Assembly: GCA_012840925.1 (NCBI GenBank)
Contig: DUVS01000006.1
Location: 28,017 to 92,016, forward strand
Direction of reading: 5' to 3'
DNA: 64,000 bases
Source: Bacillota bacterium
Lineage (GTDB): Bacteria; Bacillota; Limnochordia; Darwinibacteriales; DTU012
The translations under genes and the position numbers were made by a program. Position 1 is the stretch's first letter, and each line of letters opens with the position of its first letter. The notes below the pieces were generated by a model. That model saw only the letters and a list, made by a program, of their open reading frames with translations, ran no database searches and was not told the origin of the DNA. Positions 62,717-64,000 of this stretch are shown piece after piece.

Positions 62717-63262
62717 CTATTCCTGCAATGCCTCCCCGATCATCTTTAAAGCCTTTACAAGACGGGACAGGTACGCTTCACCTTCTATGTCTGCCGATAA
62801 TTTCATAAGCAATCTCAACAGTGTTTCCTGTTCCTCAGTGGTTAGTTTGGCAAAGGCTTCTCGAAAAACAGAATGAGTCCGATGAGCGCTACCTAAGCTT
62901 TTCCTGATTCTATTCCCTTCCTCCGTAAGTTCGAAAGTATAAGAGCGTCGATCGATACCGGCTTTTCGGACCACTAAACCATTTTCTTCCAGTGAGTAAA
63001 TACATTTTGAAATAGTGCCTTTATCTCTGTGAAGTCTTCTGGCAACTTCAGAAACCGTGCTTGAGTCAAAAAGCCAGATAACCCATAGGACTTGTTCTTC
63101 TGTTACTGTCAACCCTTGGTCGGATGCGGCTTTAGCCCAATAATCGTAAATGTTGTCCCACAATAAACGCAAGCACATAACTACGGTCAGATACTCTGTT
63201 TCCTTAGAACCATTCAATTTTAGCCCTCCTGCAACTTCTAGGATACTTACATCTGCGGGCAT
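62717..63262 (-). CDS. MarR family transcriptional regulator (ORF track start 63316)
   Basis: TVSEVARRLHRDKGTISKCIYSLEENGLVVRKAGIDRRSYTFELTEEG. Confidence 0.88.
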   Translation of the reverse strand: MPADVSILEVAGGLKLNGSKETEYLTVVMCLRLLWDNIYDYWAKAASDQGLTVTEEQVLWVIWLFDSSTVSEVARRLHRDKGTISKCIYSLEENGLVVRKAGIDRRSYTFELTEEGNRIRKSLGSAHRTHSVFREAFAKLTTEEQETLLRLLMKLSADIEGEAYLSRLVKALKMIGEALQE

Positions 63263-63529
63263 GACTTTGCGTTCGACATATGGCAAAATTATCCTGCAAA
63301 TTATTAGATAAATCAAATTGTGCTTTTTATTACAAGATGTTAGATAAAGCTTTGTTAGGGTTTACGTCTGGTAAGCTTAAAGTCAAGCTGTTGGGTGTGG
63401 AGGACGGTGTCAACTTGTTGTAGGATAAGCCAATCATTGATCTTCCTTTTGGTATAGACCCTAGAAAGGAAAATAACCGTTTTGAACACCTCTCAGACAA
63501 TCAAATGCTGGAACCACTTTGCCAAATCT

Positions 63530-63944
63530 CAGCATTGTTAGACGATTCGCTCACATGTTACACCAATTGCACTGCCACAGTGTTGGAAACGCGATTGTAC
63601 TCCTCAAGGCCGACTGCCTGGTCCAGAAGATAGGCATAGTCTTCATCACGCTTGTTGAAAAAGTAGGTTCTCTTAAACGACAGATGGCCAAATTGCAGCT
63701 ACGCATCCCTTTTGCCGTCACGCCGTTCAATCAGAAACCCCTTTTTGGTTCTACCTTTCTTATCCTCGACAATCGCTTGATCCAATAGCTTCAAATAGGC
63801 TTTTGTCATATCCAGAATGAAGTTCTGTGAGATTGGAGTCAGAGTAGTTTGTATCTCTTCCAATGTTAGCACCTTGTCCTGACCAAAAAATCCAGTAACT
63901 TCGCTGATGAATTTTTCAACGATTTGTTGTAAAATATTAATCAC
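63530..63944 (-). pseudogene. Decayed ISLre2/UPF0236-type transposase (5' portion only)
   Basis: MINILQQIVEKFISEVTGFFGQDKVLTLEEIQTTLTPISQNFILDMTKAYLKLLDQAIVEDKKGRTKKGFLIERRDGKRDA*LQFGHLSFKRTYFFNKRDEDYAYLLDQAVGLEEYNRVSNTVAVQLV*; stops at about 63698 and about 63570. Confidence 0.75.
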
Positions 63945-64000
63945 AAGAGATCACTCCTTTGGTTAGGATTTTGACGATTCTATTTTACCAAAAGGATGAT

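Overview
Chromosomal window from a Gram-positive-like bacterium. The Firmicutes assignment is inferred from a T-box leader, CsoR, SpoVB/MATE-like and V-ATPase genes, SD-rich starts and sigma-A-like promoters. No rRNA, tRNA or CRISPR was seen. Most of the window is ordinary: (i) plant-polysaccharide use, with GH43 plus a partial FG-GAP protein, araB/araD, and a galactan operon of sugar ABC transporter plus GH53-CBM61; (ii) housekeeping genes (birA-bioY, rpiA, trpS with T-box, exoA, copA-csoR); (iii) sensors (a multi-PAS protein, a PAS-MCP, a Cache-MCP, and a sensor-GGDEF-EAL protein split by one stop codon); (iv) ABC exporters, including a Gld-like auxiliary-component cluster; (v) a full V-type ATPase operon whose K subunit carries the Na+-site residues; (vi) an orphan Dam methylase and tandem MarR regulators; (vii) a decayed ISLre2-type transposase at the right edge. 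The best leads beyond plain annotation are: a c-di-GMP-I (GEMM-I) riboswitch upstream of a FapA/DUF342 gene; a 21-aa hydrophobic small ORF with a perfect SD lying between tandem MarR-like operators and an MCP; an in-frame TAA splitting a c-di-GMP phosphodiesterase-like sensor; two TACGA-N5-TCGTA operators 22 bp apart in a divergent intergenic region; and a multi-PAS protein with no output domain. The ORF track missed the first gene (minus strand, open at the left edge). All family calls come from reading the sequence, with no database search.
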